A stretch of DNA of 64,000 nt. Origin: Vibrio sp. ES.051. GTDB lineage: Bacteria; Pseudomonadota; Gammaproteobacteria; Enterobacterales; Vibrionaceae. Position 1 is the first letter of the stretch. Each line of letters begins with the position of its first letter. Where the stretch lies: the NCBI RefSeq assembly GCF_002563795.1, contig NZ_PDJL01000006.1, forward strand, positions 186,001 to 250,000. The letters are read 5' to 3'. Below, in pieces: positions 8,218-17,897 of this stretch. The notes beneath the pieces are model-generated. The model had not been told where the DNA came from. It worked only from the letters and a program-made list of their open reading frames with translations, and made no database searches. A program made the position numbers and the translations under genes.

Positions 8218-10143
8218 ATGCTTTCAATCGAAAACACTAAAACCAAGTGGGAATTTTTCCAGAAACACCATTGGGTATCTCCAGAATTTTCCCGCACTCC
8301 CGTACTCGAGTCGTGGGAGCGTTGCATAAAGCAATGCAGCCCTTATACCTGGTCAAAACCACATATTGCCTCTGGCTTTACCTTCTCATCTCTGATGAAA
8401 CGCAACGAACATCTCATCGAGTGCGCTACCACCGTACTTGAAGACACTTATGACATGCTAGGGGACGAAGACCTGCTATTGATGGTGACCGATGGCAACG
8501 GCTGCGTTCTCTCCGTTGTGGGCCACGACTCAATACAACAAGAGATGCAGGCGCTCGGCATTAAACAAGGCTGTTTTCTGTCTGAAGGGAAAATTGGCAC
8601 GAATGCGGTCAATCTCTGTATCAGCACTCACATCCCGTGTGAAGTTTTTGCAGCAGAACATTTCAATCGCCACTTACACCCTTATGCCTCTGTAGCAGCA
8701 CCTGTTTTCGACCAATTTGGCAAGTTACGCGGCACAACATGCCTTTTCAAAAAAGCCGAGCGCTATAAGAAAGAAAACTTAGTCATCATCGCGTCGAGTG
8801 CGAAAGAAGTCAGTTTGCAAATCCATATTCAGTCGGAACAAGAAAACATTAACCGCCTCACTTGTGCGCACAACGCAACGCTAGAATGCATGGATGACGG
8901 CCTTCTGGCCTGGGATGAAGAAAATCGTATCACCATGGTAAATCATCAATCAGAACGCTTGTTAAACATTGAAGCCAGTCAGGTCTTGGAGAAAGAAGTC
9001 TTTTCTGTTTTACGTTTCCCGCCGAATGTCCTCAATAGTATTGAGTCGGGGGCAAGCATCAACCGTAAGCTCACAACGGTAGAGGTTCGTGGCGAGTTTG
9101 TTGAAGCGATCATCACCTTGCGTCCTCTCAACGACGGTACACACTTATTATTTTTGCATCCCATCGATAAAATTCGCGAACTTGCTCAGCAGCAAATTGG
9201 TGGCAGTGCGCGCTATACGTTCAGTACCTTGCCCGTCATTTCACGAAAAATGAAACACGTCATTACCGTGGCAAAACGGGCCATAAAGTCCAAGTCACCG
9301 ATTCTAATTACGGGTGAAGAAGGCGTAGGAAAAGCCACTCTCGCCATGGCGATTCATAATGAAAGCGCCTACAAAGAAGGGCCGTTCATTACGCTTAACT
9401 GCCGCTCCATCAATACAGAGCAACTGGTCAAAGAAACCCTGGGATACGACGAAGGACAAGGCATGCCTTCTAAGTTTGAACTCGCCCATGGCGGTACGCT
9501 CTTTTTAGAAAAGGTGGAATATCTGTCGCCCGATTTACAAGCCGTGTTACTTAAGTTGTTAAAAACTGGGCTCGTCAGCCGCAGTGACAGTTTGCGCTTG
9601 ATCCCCGTAGACTTTCAACTTATTACCAGCACCGCTTCAGAAATCAGCGAGTATGTCACTCAGCGCTCATTTGGCCGGCAACTTTATTATGAAATCTCTT
9701 CGAACGAGCTGCATATTCCGCCACTGAGAAAGCGTAAAGAAGACATTGAATTTCTCGTCCAGCAGCTTATCAGCCATTATGAACGCCGCCACAATGTGAC
9801 GATCTCGATAGAGCCAGTCGCACTGGAAGCGTTGATGAATTTTCGTTGGTCAGGCAATAACTCCGAATTAAGAAACCGAACTGAGCGAATTTTGCTTAAC
9901 CGCAGTGCGAACTTAATCAAGCTGAACGATATTCCTGAAGACATTAAACTGAATTCCCGCCATACCGCAGAAAATACGCCGGTGATCACGCTAGAAGAAG
10001 CCGAGAGAAGAGCCATCGTCCAAGCTTGGAATCAGTGTGATGGCAAAATGCATGATATGGCGAAAGCATTGCAAATTGGCCGCACGACCCTATGGAGAAA
10101 AATTAATAAGTTTGGACTGCAGGAACAAATGAAGTTGTATTAA
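8218..10143 (+). CDS. dhaR: DhaR-type transcription activator of dihydroxyacetone kinase genes
   Basis: About 641 residues with the order N-terminal sensor/GAF region, PAS-like segment (MDDGLLAWDEENRITMVNHQ), AAA+ domain and C-terminal Fis-type helix-turn-helix (MAKALQIGRTTLWRKI). The AAA+ domain has a Walker A at about 365-372 (GEEGVGK). It lacks the GAFTGA loop and has FLEK instead of FLDE at Walker B, as in E. coli DhaR, so it should act with sigma-70 rather than sigma-54. E. coli DhaR is activated by DhaL and silenced by DhaK. Here it converges on the dhaKLM operon. The start is uncertain: ATG 8218 is chosen, and TTG 8203 would add five residues; neither has a strong ribosome binding site. 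Confidence 0.88.
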   Translation: MLSIENTKTKWEFFQKHHWVSPEFSRTPVLESWERCIKQCSPYTWSKPHIASGFTFSSLMKRNEHLIECATTVLEDTYDMLGDEDLLLMVTDGNGCVLSVVGHDSIQQEMQALGIKQGCFLSEGKIGTNAVNLCISTHIPCEVFAAEHFNRHLHPYASVAAPVFDQFGKLRGTTCLFKKAERYKKENLVIIASSAKEVSLQIHIQSEQENINRLTCAHNATLECMDDGLLAWDEENRITMVNHQSERLLNIEASQVLEKEVFSVLRFPPNVLNSIESGASINRKLTTVEVRGEFVEAIITLRPLNDGTHLLFLHPIDKIRELAQQQIGGSARYTFSTLPVISRKMKHVITVAKRAIKSKSPILITGEEGVGKATLAMAIHNESAYKEGPFITLNCRSINTEQLVKETLGYDEGQGMPSKFELAHGGTLFLEKVEYLSPDLQAVLLKLLKTGLVSRSDSLRLIPVDFQLITSTASEISEYVTQRSFGRQLYYEISSNELHIPPLRKRKEDIEFLVQQLISHYERRHNVTISIEPVALEALMNFRWSGNNSELRNRTERILLNRSANLIKLNDIPEDIKLNSRHTAENTPVITLEEAERRAIVQAWNQCDGKMHDMAKALQIGRTTLWRKINKFGLQEQMKLY

Positions 10144-10170
10144 GCCAAAATGTGAGTATCCAACCAAACG

Positions 10171-10194
10171 CAAAACCGGCGCAAGCACGCCGGT
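10171..10194 (-). terminator. Intrinsic terminator of dhaKLM
   Basis: Minus-strand stem ACCGGCG / CGCCGGT (10175-10181 and 10188-10194) followed by TTTTG. It lies between the convergent dhaR and dhaM ends. Confidence 0.7.
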
Positions 10195-10222
10195 ATACAT
10201 GTACTAACGGCAAAGGTATCGG

Positions 10223-12622
10223 TTAAACATCGACAGACAACTGACGAATCTGCGCTTTTAGTCCCGGTAGCAGACTCGCACTGGCGCTGAATTTTCGTAA
10301 CCCCACACGAAGCAATGTTTCTGTGGCATTTGGATCGCCTGCCATCTCCCCACACATACTGACCGGAATGCCCGCGCGATCGCCTGCGGCACACGTGAGT
10401 TCAATGGCTTTTAGTACCGATGGTTCAAAGTAGTTCACCAATTCGGCAACGGCGGCGTTGCCTCGATCGGCGGCCATAACATATTGAGTCAAATCATTGG
10501 TGCCAATCGAGAAAAAATCGACTTCTTGCGCTAACGCATCAGCATTCAACACCGCGGCTGGTACCTCAATCATAATACCGACAGGCAAGTGAGCCACATC
10601 TAAGCCGAGTTGGTTTGCTTGATGCGCCAACAGCGCTTTTACTTTTCTCACTTCTTCAACCTGAGCCACCATCGGTATCATCAATTGAATATTCGGTTGC
10701 TCGTGAAAGGCTCTCAGAATGGCTCGAAGTTGGGCAGTAAACAATGCCTCATGTTGAAGGCACAATCGCACCCCCCTCAAACCTAAAAATGGGTTGTCTT
10801 CTGCAGGCATAGGATAAGCGGCTAAAGGCTTATCGCCGCCAACATCTAGACTACGAATCGTAAGTGGCTTGTCACCAAGTGCGGCGGCGATATCACGATA
10901 CACTTGGTATTGTGCTTCCTCAGTCGGCAACTCATCACTGTTTTGAAATAGAAACTCAGTCCGAAATAGACCAACCCCCTCAGCTCCTGATGTTAGCGCA
11001 TCATCAATATCCTTCGGTCCACCAATATTGGCGAACACTGGAATATGGACGCCATCACAGGTGACCGCGGCTTGCTGAGCACTCGCTAATGCACTTTGTC
11101 GGGTGCTTTGCCACTCAATTTGCTGCGCTTCCAATTCCTGCTGTACGGCATCTGAAGGTGAGAACCATAAATGCCCTCGGAAGCCATCAATAGTCACCAC
11201 TTGACCCGTACGCACAGCATCCAGACAGCCCTGAGCTTTAACGATGGCAGGAATCCCCATCGCACGAGCAAGAATCGCACTGTGAGAGGTTTTCCCTCCT
11301 TCACTCAAACAGATACCAAGCACTTTCGATTTATCAAGCCCGGCCACATCAGAAGGCATCAGGTCACGGGCCAACAAAATACTCGGTTGCTGAATGTCGA
11401 TGGCATGAGGCGTTACGCCAGTCATTTCGACCATAACTTGGCGTGCGATATCATGCACATCAGCTTCGCGCTCCCGCATGTACTGACTTTCTGCCTGGCG
11501 AAACTCTTCGGCCAACGCTTGCAGTGATTCTACCCAAGCTTGCTCGGCTATCATGCCCGTTTGAATTCGCGCCTCGACCGATGCCCATAATTCTGGGTCA
11601 CTGAGCATCATGCTATGAGCGGAAAATATTTCCCCTTTTGGCTGCTTCGCTTGCTCCTGTAAATGTTGAACAACCACGCCTATCGCACGCTTAACCCGTT
11701 CAATTTCATCTTGTTCACTGTGGAAATCACGTTCAGGCACGGCTGGCATTTCATGAGTAAAAAGAACAGCTGGAGCAGTAGCGATACCGTCATTGACTCG
11801 AATACCAACAACAGCACCTTCAATCTGATTCGGGGTCATATCATCGAGCAAGGTATCCGCGCTCTCTTCAGGTTCGATAATGCCGTGCTCAATCGCCTCT
11901 TTTTCTCCGAAGTGCTCATGAGCTAAGGCTTCGAATGCCTTAATTGCCTCACTAGATTGAGGTCCAAGTGCGCACAGGGTGATCGTCTCTTGGCTACGAA
12001 CGCCAAGTTTCGCAATGCTGTTTAAGCTTTTCGCGTTTACCCGGCGCTCGCCTTTTTTCAACCATAGTTGGCAGTCAAAAGGTGCGAGTGCACCAACAAT
12101 GGCCGCAGCGGGACGAGCATGTAATCCATGCGGATTTTGCACGACCCAATCAAATGTCCGCTCGTGTTCAAAGTTCTCTGATACTGGCGCTATCTCAGCC
12201 GATGTTAGTAGCTGATCACCAAGGTGCTCTCGTTTTACGCTTAACGCATTCTGTGCCTCTTCGACTACCGTCGATAAAGGTAGTCCGGCGGCAACAGCCA
12301 CCGACGCCGCCATGGTCCCTTCAACAATAGGGGCCGAGATAAGGGTGATATTTTCCCTCACGTGATCATCCATCAGATCCAGCGCCATCTCCGTACTCAG
12401 CAACGCGCTGCCAAGATCCATCAACACCACAACCCCTTGTTGATCATGGACCTGCTCAATCGCTTCCATCACGGCAATGGCATCGGTTCCGATCGGGTTA
12501 TCTGGGTCATCAATCCCCGCCGCAATCGCGAGCTTGACTTTGCCTTGCGTCATTTGGGTGGCGAGTTCGGCCACCCCTTCGGCAAGACGACGACTATGAG
12601 ATACAACTACAATTCCCACCAT
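10223..12622 (-). CDS. dhaM: Dihydroxyacetone kinase phosphoryl-transfer protein DhaM with complete Enzyme I module
   Basis: Relays phosphate from PEP to the ADP bound on DhaL. Its 799 residues hold three modules: a mannose-type IIA domain (1-130, His9 in VSHS), an HPr domain (about 158-245, His168 in GLHARP) and Enzyme I. Enzyme I has the phospho-His447 region (GGKTSHSAILAR) and then a full PEP-binding barrel with RSLDVGGDKPL, GIMIEVPAA and Cys757 in MCGEMAGD. E. coli DhaM is about 472 residues and has only the N-terminal Enzyme I part. This version should therefore phosphorylate itself from PEP without the general Enzyme I. It begins one base after the dhaL stop codon. Confidence 0.95.
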   Translation of the reverse strand: MVGIVVVSHSRRLAEGVAELATQMTQGKVKLAIAAGIDDPDNPIGTDAIAVMEAIEQVHDQQGVVVLMDLGSALLSTEMALDLMDDHVRENITLISAPIVEGTMAASVAVAAGLPLSTVVEEAQNALSVKREHLGDQLLTSAEIAPVSENFEHERTFDWVVQNPHGLHARPAAAIVGALAPFDCQLWLKKGERRVNAKSLNSIAKLGVRSQETITLCALGPQSSEAIKAFEALAHEHFGEKEAIEHGIIEPEESADTLLDDMTPNQIEGAVVGIRVNDGIATAPAVLFTHEMPAVPERDFHSEQDEIERVKRAIGVVVQHLQEQAKQPKGEIFSAHSMMLSDPELWASVEARIQTGMIAEQAWVESLQALAEEFRQAESQYMREREADVHDIARQVMVEMTGVTPHAIDIQQPSILLARDLMPSDVAGLDKSKVLGICLSEGGKTSHSAILARAMGIPAIVKAQGCLDAVRTGQVVTIDGFRGHLWFSPSDAVQQELEAQQIEWQSTRQSALASAQQAAVTCDGVHIPVFANIGGPKDIDDALTSGAEGVGLFRTEFLFQNSDELPTEEAQYQVYRDIAAALGDKPLTIRSLDVGGDKPLAAYPMPAEDNPFLGLRGVRLCLQHEALFTAQLRAILRAFHEQPNIQLMIPMVAQVEEVRKVKALLAHQANQLGLDVAHLPVGIMIEVPAAVLNADALAQEVDFFSIGTNDLTQYVMAADRGNAAVAELVNYFEPSVLKAIELTCAAGDRAGIPVSMCGEMAGDPNATETLLRVGLRKFSASASLLPGLKAQIRQLSVDV

Positions 12623-12623
12623 C

Positions 12624-13259
12624 TTAATTACCTGCTATTGCCTGCTGTAGTGCTTTAATCATTAACAAAGAAGAGGTTGCACCGGGATCTTGGTGACCGA
12701 TACTGCGTTCGCCTAGATAGCTTGCTCGCCCTTTTTTCGCCAACATTTCAATCGTGGCAACCGCGTTCGTTTCTGCTAGCTCAACCATTTCATTCAATAA
12801 ATGATCGGCGCTCATGCCATTTTCTAACGACGCCTTCACACTAACTAAAACGGGTAACCAAACATCACACATGGTTTTATCACCCAGTTCTGCTTTACCA
12901 CGAGACACCACACCATCCACACCGCTTTTTAGTGCATCCACTAACTCTTCAAACATTAGTTGCTCTCGGGTTCCAACAGCGGCAGCGGTGCGAATAAATA
13001 ACGTGCCATACAGCGGGCCACTTGCCCCACCGACACTAGAAAGCAAGGTCATGCCGGTATTCTTGAGAATACTGCCGATGTTTTGGTCCGCAACTTGAGG
13101 CAGTTTTTCCGCGACTTTTTTAAAGCCACGGTTCATATTGAGACCGTGGTCGGCGTCACCAATATCACGATCAAGGTCGGTCAGAAAATCTTGATTCTCT
13201 TGGTACGTTTTCGCACATAGCTCTAACCAGTGAACGATATGTTGTTTTTCAATTTGCAT
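12624..13259 (-). CDS. dhaL: Dihydroxyacetone kinase subunit DhaL
   Basis: The nucleotide-binding subunit, which keeps ADP bound as a prosthetic group and passes phosphate to dihydroxyacetone on DhaK. The Mg-binding aspartates Asp30, Asp35 and Asp37 (LDRDIGDADHG) match E. coli DhaL numbering exactly. GMTLLSSVGGASGPLYGT and the C-terminal GRASYLGERSIGHQDPGA signature are present. At 211 residues it is full length. It lies between dhaK (15 bases upstream) and dhaM (1 base downstream) in one operon. Confidence 0.97.
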   Translation of the reverse strand: MQIEKQHIVHWLELCAKTYQENQDFLTDLDRDIGDADHGLNMNRGFKKVAEKLPQVADQNIGSILKNTGMTLLSSVGGASGPLYGTLFIRTAAAVGTREQLMFEELVDALKSGVDGVVSRGKAELGDKTMCDVWLPVLVSVKASLENGMSADHLLNEMVELAETNAVATIEMLAKKGRASYLGERSIGHQDPGATSSLLMIKALQQAIAGN

Positions 13260-13274
13260 GTGTGCTCCCCCCTG

Positions 13275-14333
13275 TTACCACTTGATCGCGGCCGTATCGA
13301 CAGGAGCATCAAACAGCTCCAACATCTCTTTATCTGCTTTCAGCAACGTAATTGAAACGCCTTCCATATCGAGTGACGTACAGAAGTTACCGACCCTATT
13401 ACGCACGATACGGAACCCCGCTTGCTCGCAATTATGAGCAAGACGGCGGTACACGCCGTAAAGCTCTGAAGTTGGCGTACCGCCCATACCATTCACCATC
13501 ACAATGTAGTCGTGTTCAGCGGCGAAAGGCTCAATGCGGGATTCCACTTCATCCCATTCACCTTCGTCACGATTCCAAATACGCAAAGTGCGCTGATAAG
13601 GCGTGTTTTCAGCAACTTCAGCAAACATCGCATCCACTAACGTATCGACGTCGGTGTATTTCACTCGCTTGATACCTGGTTCACCATGGATACCAACACC
13701 AAACTCCACTTCATCATCTTCCAGAACAAAAGATGGTTTACCCGCCGCAGGCACAACACAAGCATTAAGCGCCACGCCAAATGAACGACAGTGATTATTA
13801 ACGCGACGAGCCAGCGCTTCACATTGCTCCAACGAATAACCTTTGCTGGCGGCAGCCCCAACTAACTTCTCGACCAATACCGTTCCAGCAACGCCACGGC
13901 GACCAGCAGTGTACAGGCTATCTTTTACCGCCACATCGTCATCCACCAACACCGACCCAACTTTGATGCCATCGGTATGAAGCAGCTCCACGGCCGTTTC
14001 AAAGTTCAACACATCACCGGTGTAGTTTTTAATGATAAACAGCACTCCCTCACCGGTATTCACTTGGTTACCACACTCGTACATTTGATCCGGCGTTGGT
14101 GAAGTAAACACCTCACCAGGACAAGCGCCCGTCAGCATGCCTTTACCAATAAAACCTGCGTGTAAAGGTTCATGACCACAGCCACCACCAGAAACCAGTG
14201 CCACTTGCCCCGGCGTTTCCTCATGCCACATGTAACGAGGTTCGTAGTTGGCTTTTAGCTCAGGGCGGGACAGCGCCAGACCTTCCATTTGCTGCAATAC
14301 CACATCATCGACTTGGTTAATTAATTTTTTCAT
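13275..14333 (-). CDS. dhaK: Dihydroxyacetone kinase subunit DhaK
   Basis: Binds dihydroxyacetone covalently through a hemiaminal to histidine; DhaL then phosphorylates it to dihydroxyacetone phosphate. At 352 residues it is normal length. The SGGGCGHEP loop (residues 48-56) and the substrate-binding histidine His216 in VGIHGEPG are both visible, the latter near E. coli His218. It is the first gene of dhaKLM, divergent from gldA, and shares a 350-base regulatory region containing two strong palindromes. The ATG at 14333 follows a GAGATAGAACG stretch. Confidence 0.97.
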   Translation of the reverse strand: MKKLINQVDDVVLQQMEGLALSRPELKANYEPRYMWHEETPGQVALVSGGGCGHEPLHAGFIGKGMLTGACPGEVFTSPTPDQMYECGNQVNTGEGVLFIIKNYTGDVLNFETAVELLHTDGIKVGSVLVDDDVAVKDSLYTAGRRGVAGTVLVEKLVGAAASKGYSLEQCEALARRVNNHCRSFGVALNACVVPAAGKPSFVLEDDEVEFGVGIHGEPGIKRVKYTDVDTLVDAMFAEVAENTPYQRTLRIWNRDEGEWDEVESRIEPFAAEHDYIVMVNGMGGTPTSELYGVYRRLAHNCEQAGFRIVRNRVGNFCTSLDMEGVSITLLKADKEMLELFDAPVDTAAIKW

Positions 14334-14418
14334 CGTTCTATCTCATTCCATTTATATTTTTATGTAGGGTATGAATTCATCTTAAACAGAGAAAATATGT
14401 GCTCAACAAAAATCAATC

Positions 14419-14470
14419 CGTTTCATATTGAAACGACTTTGCTGATATATTTGTTTCAATATGAAACAAA
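14419..14470. promoter_or_regulatory. Paired palindromic operators between dhaK and gldA
   Basis: Two near-identical palindromes of the form GTTTCA-N3-TGAAAC. Site 1 is 14419-14435 (arms CGTTTCA / TGAAACG). Site 2 is 14450-14470 (9-base perfect arms TTTGTTTCA / TGAAACAAA). Their centres are 33 bases apart, about three helical turns, so a dimer of dimers could bind one DNA face. The likely ligand is DhaR, whose Fis-type helix-turn-helix needs a dyad; this is inference. The rest of 14334-14683 shows no gene. Confidence 0.7.
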
Positions 14471-14683
14471 AAACGACAAATACGCCTGAATAGTGATCGG
14501 CGCCATAAAGCATGGTGATGCTTATTACTTCTGGCAGTCGGTTTGACACAGAGGTCATAAAAGCACGAAACAAACCAGAGATATCCTTCACCACTTCCCT
14601 CACCAAACCTAATATAAACCTTATCGCTACAATGGATTTTCATTGCAGTCCAAAACACACATAAAAGGTTAAAGGTTTGAATT

Positions 14684-15766
14684 ATGGACAAAATTATTAT
14701 CAGCCCAAGCAAATACGTCCAAGGTGAACAAGTACTTACATCTATCGCTCACTATGTGAAAGCATTGGGTGAACGTCCGTTAGTGATTGCCGATGAGTTC
14801 GTGACTAATCTGGTGGGTGATGACGTCAAACAAAGCTTTGCTGACCAAAAGCTTCCGCTCACCATGAACATTTTTCATGGCGAATGTTCGCGCGTTGAGA
14901 TTGAACGCATCACGGACATTTGTGCGACACAAAAACACGATGTCATTGTCGGTATCGGTGGCGGTAAAACGTTAGACACTGCAAAGGCCGTTGCGTTTTA
15001 CACCCAAATTCCTGTCGTGGTGGTTCCTACCATCGCCTCGACGGATGCGCCAACGTCAGCACTTGCGGTGATATACACACCAGAAGGTGAATTTGCGGAA
15101 TACTTGATGATCCCTAAAAACCCAGACATGGTCATCATGGATACGTCTGTCATCGCTAAAGCCCCAGTTCGTCTACTGGTATCGGGGATGGGCGATGCGC
15201 TCTCCACCTACTTTGAAGCTCGTGCCAACATGACTTCTGGTAAGGCAACAATGGCCGGTGGTTTAGCGACACGTTCAGCGCAAGCGCTTGCGAAGCTCTG
15301 TTATGAAACCTTGCTTGAAGATGGTGTAAAAGCAAAAGCTGCGGTAGAAAATGGGGTGAGCACCAAAGCGGTAGAAAATATTATTGAAGCCAATACATAC
15401 CTAAGCGGTATCGGTTTTGAAAGCAGTGGTCTGGCGGGGGCTCACGCTATTCATAACGGCTTAACCAAGCTCGAAGAGTGTCACCATCTCTATCATGGTG
15501 AGAAAGTCGCGTTCGGCACGCTGGTTCAATTGGTGCTAGAAAACGCAGCGATGGAAGAGATTAATACGGTTCTCGCCTTCTGCCGCTCTGTAGGCTTACC
15601 AACCAACCTCTTTGATATGGGCGTAAAAGAGCTTAACCACGCGAAGTTGCGCGAGGTCGCCGAAGCCTCAACGGCCGAGGGAGAAACCATCCACAACATG
15701 CCATTCCCAGTGACGGCAGAAAATGTCTACTCTGCGATTCTAACCGCTCACCAACTGGGTCAATGA
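14684..15766 (+). CDS. gldA: Glycerol dehydrogenase (GldA)
   Basis: Zinc-dependent NAD enzyme interconverting glycerol and dihydroxyacetone. It is therefore the natural partner of the divergent DHA kinase: glycerol to DHA (GldA), DHA to DHAP (DhaKLM). The 360 residues include the NAD-binding GIGGGKTLDTAKA (about 90-102) and zinc ligands Asp171 (GDALS), His254 (GAHAIHN) and His271 (HHLYHGE), matching the numbering of the Bacillus enzyme. The start ATG 14684 follows a modest AAAGGTT ribosome binding site. The gene is probably controlled from the shared palindromic operator region. Confidence 0.96.
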   Translation: MDKIIISPSKYVQGEQVLTSIAHYVKALGERPLVIADEFVTNLVGDDVKQSFADQKLPLTMNIFHGECSRVEIERITDICATQKHDVIVGIGGGKTLDTAKAVAFYTQIPVVVVPTIASTDAPTSALAVIYTPEGEFAEYLMIPKNPDMVIMDTSVIAKAPVRLLVSGMGDALSTYFEARANMTSGKATMAGGLATRSAQALAKLCYETLLEDGVKAKAAVENGVSTKAVENIIEANTYLSGIGFESSGLAGAHAIHNGLTKLEECHHLYHGEKVAFGTLVQLVLENAAMEEINTVLAFCRSVGLPTNLFDMGVKELNHAKLREVAEASTAEGETIHNMPFPVTAENVYSAILTAHQLGQ

Positions 15767-15797
15767 CCCACATAACTTCAAACGAGTTTGAGTCCCC

Positions 15798-15828
15798 AAA
15801 GGCAAGCCAAGGCTTGTCTTTTATCTTT
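15798..15828 (+). terminator. Terminator of gldA
   Basis: AGGCAAGCC and GGCTTGTCT form a stem (one G-T pair) followed by TTTATCTTT, 30 bases after the gldA stop codon. Confidence 0.65.
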
Positions 15829-15904
15829 CCGTTGATTCAAACCCGAGGCAAGAGCAGTTGTTATCACGTATCCTAAATATTCCCATCGCTTTCGTGGTTC
15901 CAAA

Positions 15905-15940
15905 CAAAAAAAGCGGCACATACTCTCGCATGTGCCGCTT
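15905..15940 (-). terminator. Strong terminator of glmS
   Basis: An 11-base perfect stem, AAGCGGCACAT / ATGTGCCGCTT (15911-15921 and 15930-15940), continues on the minus strand into a seven-T run just after the glmS stop codon. Confidence 0.9.
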
Positions 15941-15962
15941 GTGATTTGAGATTTAAGTGTGA

Positions 15963-17795
15963 TTACTCAACCGTTACCGCTTTGGCTAGGTTACGTGGTT
16001 GGTCTACGTCCGTACCTTTGATCAGCGCGACGTAGTAAGACAGCAACTGCATTGGGATGGTGTAGTAGATCGGCGCGGTGATTTCGCTAACGTGAGGCAT
16101 GGTGATGATCTTCATCGTTTCATCGCCTTCAAAGCCAGCGTCTGCATCTGCAAATACGTACAGTAGGCCACCACGCGCGCGTACTTCTTCCACGTTTGAT
16201 TTTAGTTTCTCAAGCAAATCGTTGCTTGGCGCAACCACAACCACAGGCATATCAGCATCAATCAGCGCAAGGGGACCATGTTTTAGTTCACCCGCCGCGT
16301 ACGCTTCTGCATGGATGTAAGAGATCTCTTTCAGTTTTAGAGACGCTTCCATTGCGATTGGGTAGAACTCACCACGACCTAGGAACAGCGTATGATGCTT
16401 GTCCGCGAAATCTGTTGCTAGTGCTTCAATGTCTTTCTCGAAAGAAAGCGCCGCATTGATTTGCTTAGGAAGTGCATGCAGTGCTTCTACAATCTCTTTC
16501 TCTTTCTCTTTGCTGATACGACCTTGCTGCTTACCAAGCGCCGTTACCAGCATTAAGAGTGCAGAAAGCTGAGTCGTGAACGCTTTGGTTGAAGCCACAC
16601 CAATTTCGACGCCCGCGCGAGTCATGAACGCAAAATCAGATTCACGAACCAAAGAAGAACCCGCTACGTTACAGATGGTCATTGCCGCCATGTAACCTTT
16701 TTCTTTCGCTAGGCGAAGTGCCGCTAGCGTATCTGCCGTTTCGCCAGACTGAGATAGCGTGATCAGAAGGCTATTTGGACGCGTCACAAACTTGCGGTAA
16801 CGGAACTCAGAGGCGATTTCTACGTCGCAGCTCACCCTTGCGATGTCTTCAAACCAGTAACGCGCTGTCATACCCGCGTTGTAAGACGTACCACACGCGA
16901 CGATTTGTACGTGCTCTACTTTGCTTAAAATGTCTGCCGCATGCACACCAATCGCGTCAGTCACAACAGAATCTGTTGTGATACGGCCTTCCATCGTGTT
17001 GATCAGCGCTTTAGGTTGCTCATAGATTTCTTTTTGCATGAAGTGACGGTATTGGCCTTTATCGCCCGCATCATGTTCTGCATTAGATTCTACGATTTCA
17101 CGCTCAACCAGCTCGCCCGTTGCGTCAAAGACAGTAACTTCACGGCGAGTGATTTCTGCCACATCACCTTCTTCTAGGTACATGAAACGGCGTGTTACGT
17201 TCAGTAGCGCAAGTTGGTCAGAAGCCAGGAAGTTTTCACCGACACCAAAACCGATCACAATTGGGCTACCTGAACGTGCCACCACAATGCGAGATGGGTC
17301 TTTACGATCAAGTGCTACCGTACCGTAGGCACCTTCTAGTTGCTTAGCCGTCTTTTGTACCGCTTCTAATAATGTTCCAGAAGTACGCAACTCCCACTCA
17401 ATCATATGTGCGATAACTTCTGTATCCGTTTGAGATTCAAACACGTAACCACGAGATTGAAGCAATTCACGAAGCTCTTCGTGGTTTTCGATAATGCCGT
17501 TATGTACCACAGCAATGTCGCCAGACATGTGTGGGTGTGCATTGACTTCAGATGGTTCACCGTGCGTCGCCCAACGAGTGTGCGCAATACCAGTACCGCC
17601 AAGCACTTTTGCTTTTTCTACTGCATCAGCCAGTTCTTGTACTTTACCCAAGCGACGAACGCGCGTTAGGTTTGACTCGCCATCAACAACCGCAACGCCA
17701 GCTGAGTCGTAACCGCGGTACTCTAAACGGCGTAGACCTTCAACCAAAATTTCTGCAACATCTCGCTGTGCGACTGCACCTACGATTCCACACAT
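15963..17795 (-). CDS. glmS: Glutamine--fructose-6-phosphate aminotransferase (GlmS)
   Basis: Makes glucosamine 6-phosphate from fructose 6-phosphate and glutamine, the first step to UDP-GlcNAc for peptidoglycan and LPS. The 610 residues begin MCGIVGAV, exposing catalytic Cys2 of the Ntn glutaminase domain (about 1-240). Two SIS sugar-isomerase domains follow ([24 protein letters not shown]), and the C-terminus is [13 protein letters not shown]. It has its own terminator. A palindrome and a DeoR-family gene lie upstream in the same direction. I see no glmS ribozyme, as expected for gammaproteobacteria; enteric GlmS is controlled by sRNAs instead. Confidence 0.98.
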   Translation of the reverse strand: MCGIVGAVAQRDVAEILVEGLRRLEYRGYDSAGVAVVDGESNLTRVRRLGKVQELADAVEKAKVLGGTGIAHTRWATHGEPSEVNAHPHMSGDIAVVHNGIIENHEELRELLQSRGYVFESQTDTEVIAHMIEWELRTSGTLLEAVQKTAKQLEGAYGTVALDRKDPSRIVVARSGSPIVIGFGVGENFLASDQLALLNVTRRFMYLEEGDVAEITRREVTVFDATGELVEREIVESNAEHDAGDKGQYRHFMQKEIYEQPKALINTMEGRITTDSVVTDAIGVHAADILSKVEHVQIVACGTSYNAGMTARYWFEDIARVSCDVEIASEFRYRKFVTRPNSLLITLSQSGETADTLAALRLAKEKGYMAAMTICNVAGSSLVRESDFAFMTRAGVEIGVASTKAFTTQLSALLMLVTALGKQQGRISKEKEKEIVEALHALPKQINAALSFEKDIEALATDFADKHHTLFLGRGEFYPIAMEASLKLKEISYIHAEAYAAGELKHGPLALIDADMPVVVVAPSNDLLEKLKSNVEEVRARGGLLYVFADADAGFEGDETMKIITMPHVSEITAPIYYTIPMQLLSYYVALIKGTDVDQPRNLAKAVTVE

Positions 17796-17897
17796 GTGTT
17801 TATCTCCGTTTGTAGTTTTGTTCTTCCCTAGCCATGATTTCTAATAGAGGCAGCAAGCAAAGGCCTGTATTTAGCGGGAAGTAAAATATGTAACTGT

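Noticed and set aside
14531..14550. TGGCAG-N5-TTGAC considered as a sigma-54 promoter for gldA
   Set aside because: The -12 GC is absent and the local regulator DhaR lacks the GAFTGA loop, so sigma-54 use is unlikely.
17796..17897. Search for a glmS ribozyme upstream of glmS
   Set aside because: No ribozyme core is seen; the class is confined mainly to Gram-positive bacteria.
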